Below are positions 62,118-64,000 of a stretch of DNA of 64,000 nucleotides, in pieces. Below the pieces are notes generated by a model that saw only the letters and a list, made by a program, of their open reading frames with translations, was not told where the DNA came from and did not search any database. The first letter of the stretch is position 1. Each line of letters opens with the position of its first letter. Source of the DNA: Kozakia baliensis. Its GTDB lineage: Bacteria > Pseudomonadota > Alphaproteobacteria > Acetobacterales > Acetobacteraceae. Location of the stretch: positions 1,134,501 to 1,198,500 of the forward strand of contig NZ_CP014674.1 in the NCBI RefSeq assembly GCF_001787335.1. The letters are read 5' to 3'. A program made the position numbers and the translations under genes.

Positions 62118-62154
62118 CCCCTGCATTTCATTAAGGTCTTGAATGCAGGGGTTT
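62118..62154. terminator. Bidirectional terminator between convergent genes
   Basis: A 10-bp perfect stem CCCCTGCATT (62118-62127) with AATGCAGGGG (62142-62151) is followed by TTT. It lies between the reductase stop (62104) and the TonB-receptor stop (62162). Confidence 0.8.
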
Positions 62155-62161
62155 CTGAATT

Positions 62162-64000
62162 TTAGAAGCGTTGCGAGATGCCTGTCAAAATGGTGCGGCG
62201 CAAACCATATTGCGGTGCACCAACCCCGATGCCTGAGCCGTCTCTTAGCATGTAAGTCTTATCGAACAGGTTGATGACATCCAGCCGCAACTGCGTGCGT
62301 TTGAGGAAGGGCACCTGGAACAGATCGCGGAAGGACTGCACTAAAGAGAGATTGAAGGTGGCGTAGATAGGGATGGATCGTCCATTGGGAATATCGCTAT
62401 CGGCGCGGAGACCGCTACCATAGACCATGCTGGCGGAAAGTCGCGTAGGGTGACCGGTTTTATAGAATGCCGTGTAGCTGCCACCGGCGGAAGCCGTCCA
62501 ACGCTGATCGTGATCCAGATGGACCCAGTGCTGCTTGATATAGGCAAGGTCGTCGGGATCGAAATTCCATTGTGCCGTGGTGATGTCTTTGCCGATGGCG
62601 CGCGACCAGGCGAAGTTTCCATAGACCGAGAACGGACCGTGTTCGTAATCCGTCGCGAATTCGTAACCGTTTACCTGGCCACGGCGGTAGTTAAAGGCCG
62701 ATAGAATAATCGGTGCGCCGAACTGGCCTTCATCGATCATGTTTTTCGCGAGTTTGACGTAAGCATCGAACGAAGCATGCCAGCCAGGAAGGATTTGTTG
62801 CGCGAAACCCATGTCAAAATAGTGGTCGCGCTCGGCCTTGACCATAGTATTTTGCGTAGAGGGCGGGGCATTGGACGTATTCGCGAATTTGCCGATTTGC
62901 ATATCGCTGACGACTTCGAACGGCGGCGGCGTGAAATAGCGGGAGTAGCCCGCATGGAAAGTGCCGCCACGCCAGGGTTGCCAGACGATATTGATGCGCG
63001 GACTTACCTGTTTGGAATGCGTGTATTCATCGATACCATCGAAACGCAGACCATAATTGATCGTCAGATTCTTGACGGGGCGCCACTCATCCTGAGCGTA
63101 CAGTCCATACATCCAGCCCGTGCGACCATTGCCGTCATGCACATTGACCGTTGTTCCGTCGAAGGCCGGATTGCCATCTTCATCAAGGCCGGTCTGGGCA
63201 TAAGCGGTTGAATCGGTTTTAGAAATGTTGCGTTCGATGTACACTTGGTATCCGAAGCGAACGGTATGCTGAGAATTGGCATGCCATGTCACATCGCTTT
63301 GTGAGCCTGTCGAGAAGACAGAGCGTGCGGCGCGCTGTGAGAGACCATTATAAACGAGGTCGCCAAGAGCATCGGGGGAATAACGCAGCGAACTGTAGCG
63401 CGTCATGACCGAGCTTTGGAGGCTGAAATCGCCGATGTCCTTTTGCAAGGAAAGAATAGCGAAATCGGTGATTTGTTTCTGTTGTTCGTTCAAACTGGCG
63501 CTATCGATGCTGCCATAGACGTTCTGCGAAAGGCCGCTATTGAGAAACACGGGATTGGCGAATTGTCGCTGCTGGCCCGGGTTGTTGGGCAATTGATACT
63601 CGGCATTCGAAACGCCAGCCGTAAAGCTGATGCGTGTGTTTTCATCAGCCGTATAGCGTAAATGACCCAAGAAATGATATTGATTGCTTAAATCATGTAA
63701 GGCGTTGAAGCTTGGTGTTGGGTTTTCGATACCGACGCGGTCATGCACGAAATCGGCCGTTGCAAAGTAATCCCACTTTCCGTGATGGCCGCCATATTGC
63801 AGGGATGGGAGGAAATAGTCACGCGCGCCACCATAGATCGAGGCGTCGCCCCCGGCGTCGGAACTGCCGTTTTTCGTGGTGATATCGATAACCCCAGCTT
63901 GCAGAAAGCCGTACTCGCTCGGTAACGCCCCTGTCGTCAGGGACATGGAATGCGCGAAACGCGTCATGAGCGCTTGTCCGAAAACGTTCAAACCTTCTGG
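62162..64000 (-). CDS. TonB-dependent outer-membrane receptor, 5' end beyond the window
   Basis: At least 612 residues of the barrel and plug C-terminus are present, ending ...YGLRRTILTGISQRF with the terminal Phe. The frame is still open at position 64000 (PEGLNVFGQALM...), so the N-terminus and signal peptide lie outside. Plug remnants (LPSEYGFLQAGVIDITTKNGSSDAGG) and GGHHGKWDYFATADFVHDRVGIENP match the receptor at 48262. The substrate is unknown. Confidence 0.9.
   Translation of the reverse strand, partial: PEGLNVFGQALMTRFAHSMSLTTGALPSEYGFLQAGVIDITTKNGSSDAGGDASIYGGARDYFLPSLQYGGHHGKWDYFATADFVHDRVGIENPTPSFNALHDLSNQYHFLGHLRYTADENTRISFTAGVSNAEYQLPNNPGQQRQFANPVFLNSGLSQNVYGSIDSASLNEQQKQITDFAILSLQKDIGDFSLQSSVMTRYSSLRYSPDALGDLVYNGLSQRAARSVFSTGSQSDVTWHANSQHTVRFGYQVYIERNISKTDSTAYAQTGLDEDGNPAFDGTTVNVHDGNGRTGWMYGLYAQDEWRPVKNLTINYGLRFDGIDEYTHSKQVSPRINIVWQPWRGGTFHAGYSRYFTPPPFEVVSDMQIGKFANTSNAPPSTQNTMVKAERDHYFDMGFAQQILPGWHASFDAYVKLAKNMIDEGQFGAPIILSAFNYRRGQVNGYEFATDYEHGPFSVYGNFAWSRAIGKDITTAQWNFDPDDLAYIKQHWVHLDHDQRWTASAGGSYTAFYKTGHPTRLSASMVYGSGLRADSDIPNGRSIPIYATFNLSLVQSFRDLFQVPFLKRTQLRLDVINLFDKTYMLRDGSGIGVGAPQYGLRRTILTGISQRF

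Noticed and set aside
1-64000. CRISPR array, tRNA or rRNA genes
   Set aside because: No regularly spaced direct repeats and no tRNA- or rRNA-like sequence were recognised on either strand; a covariance-model scan was not possible.

Overview
The window looks like a chromosomal segment of an acetic acid bacterium (Acetobacteraceae, Alphaproteobacteria). This is an inference from gene content: a membrane-bound FAD/cytochrome c polyol dehydrogenase in S-L-C order, an exopolysaccharide gene-cluster end, an erythritol-type catabolic operon, a C30-carotenoid cluster and IS5/IS110 elements. No rRNA, tRNA or CRISPR array was seen.

Layout. (1) 1-2.3 kb: end of a polysaccharide cluster (GT4 glycosyltransferase cut by the window edge, then a polymerase-like membrane protein). 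(2) 3.0-12.5 kb: a polyol operon with repressor, kinase, FAD dehydrogenase, TIM-barrel isomerase, DUF2291 protein and a sugar ABC transporter. Its binding-protein gene carries an apparent 1-nt frameshift inside the signal peptide, and a strong terminator closes the unit. (3) 13.0-16.7 kb: a three-subunit membrane polyol dehydrogenase, again closed by a strong terminator. (4) 17.2-18.2 kb: an intact IS5-family element. (5) 18.4-41.0 kb: a complete type III secretion system (T3SS) of rhizobial (Rhc) layout. A minus-strand operon sctI-J-K-L-N-O-Q-R-S-T-U lies divergent from a split secretin N-domain gene. Plus-strand genes follow for a duplicated harpin-like protein, a needle candidate, SctD, a small protein, a TPR protein, SctV, an atypical response regulator, the secretin body and a CpaD-like lipoprotein. 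A TadD-like TPR lipoprotein and a heme-c/HAMP membrane protein close the block. A pseudokinase and a cysteine-free secreted-type protein flank the export genes. (6) 41.0-45.3 kb: an RND efflux pair whose adaptor gene has an in-frame amber codon. (7) 45.5-50.6 kb: a small lipoprotein, a decayed IS5-type fragment, mntR/mntH and a TonB receptor. (8) 50.6-51.8 kb: a second IS5 copy in inverted orientation, inactivated by a 46-bp deletion, next to an IS110-type remnant. (9) 51.9-58.7 kb: a C30 carotenoid cluster. (10) 58.7-61.0 kb: a CatB-type acetyltransferase gene cleanly split by an IS110-family element with a structured non-coding end. (11) 61.1-64.0 kb: a CurA-type reductase and a second TonB receptor running off the window.

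The most notable material is the T3SS. Its SctU lacks the NPTH autocleavage motif. Its response regulator has Gly where the phospho-acceptor Asp should be. Its outer-membrane parts resemble Tad-pilus proteins. A 17-bp element with 11-bp internal periodicity (consensus NCTGACNTMANCCTGA, M = A or C) recurs in three intergenic regions of the cluster and is a candidate regulon operator.

How the parts may work together: the membrane dehydrogenase would oxidise polyols in the periplasm while the adjacent operon imports and phosphorylates a tetritol, giving two competing fates for related substrates. The T3SS, the surface polysaccharide and the carotenoids fit a host- or plant-associated lifestyle (inference).
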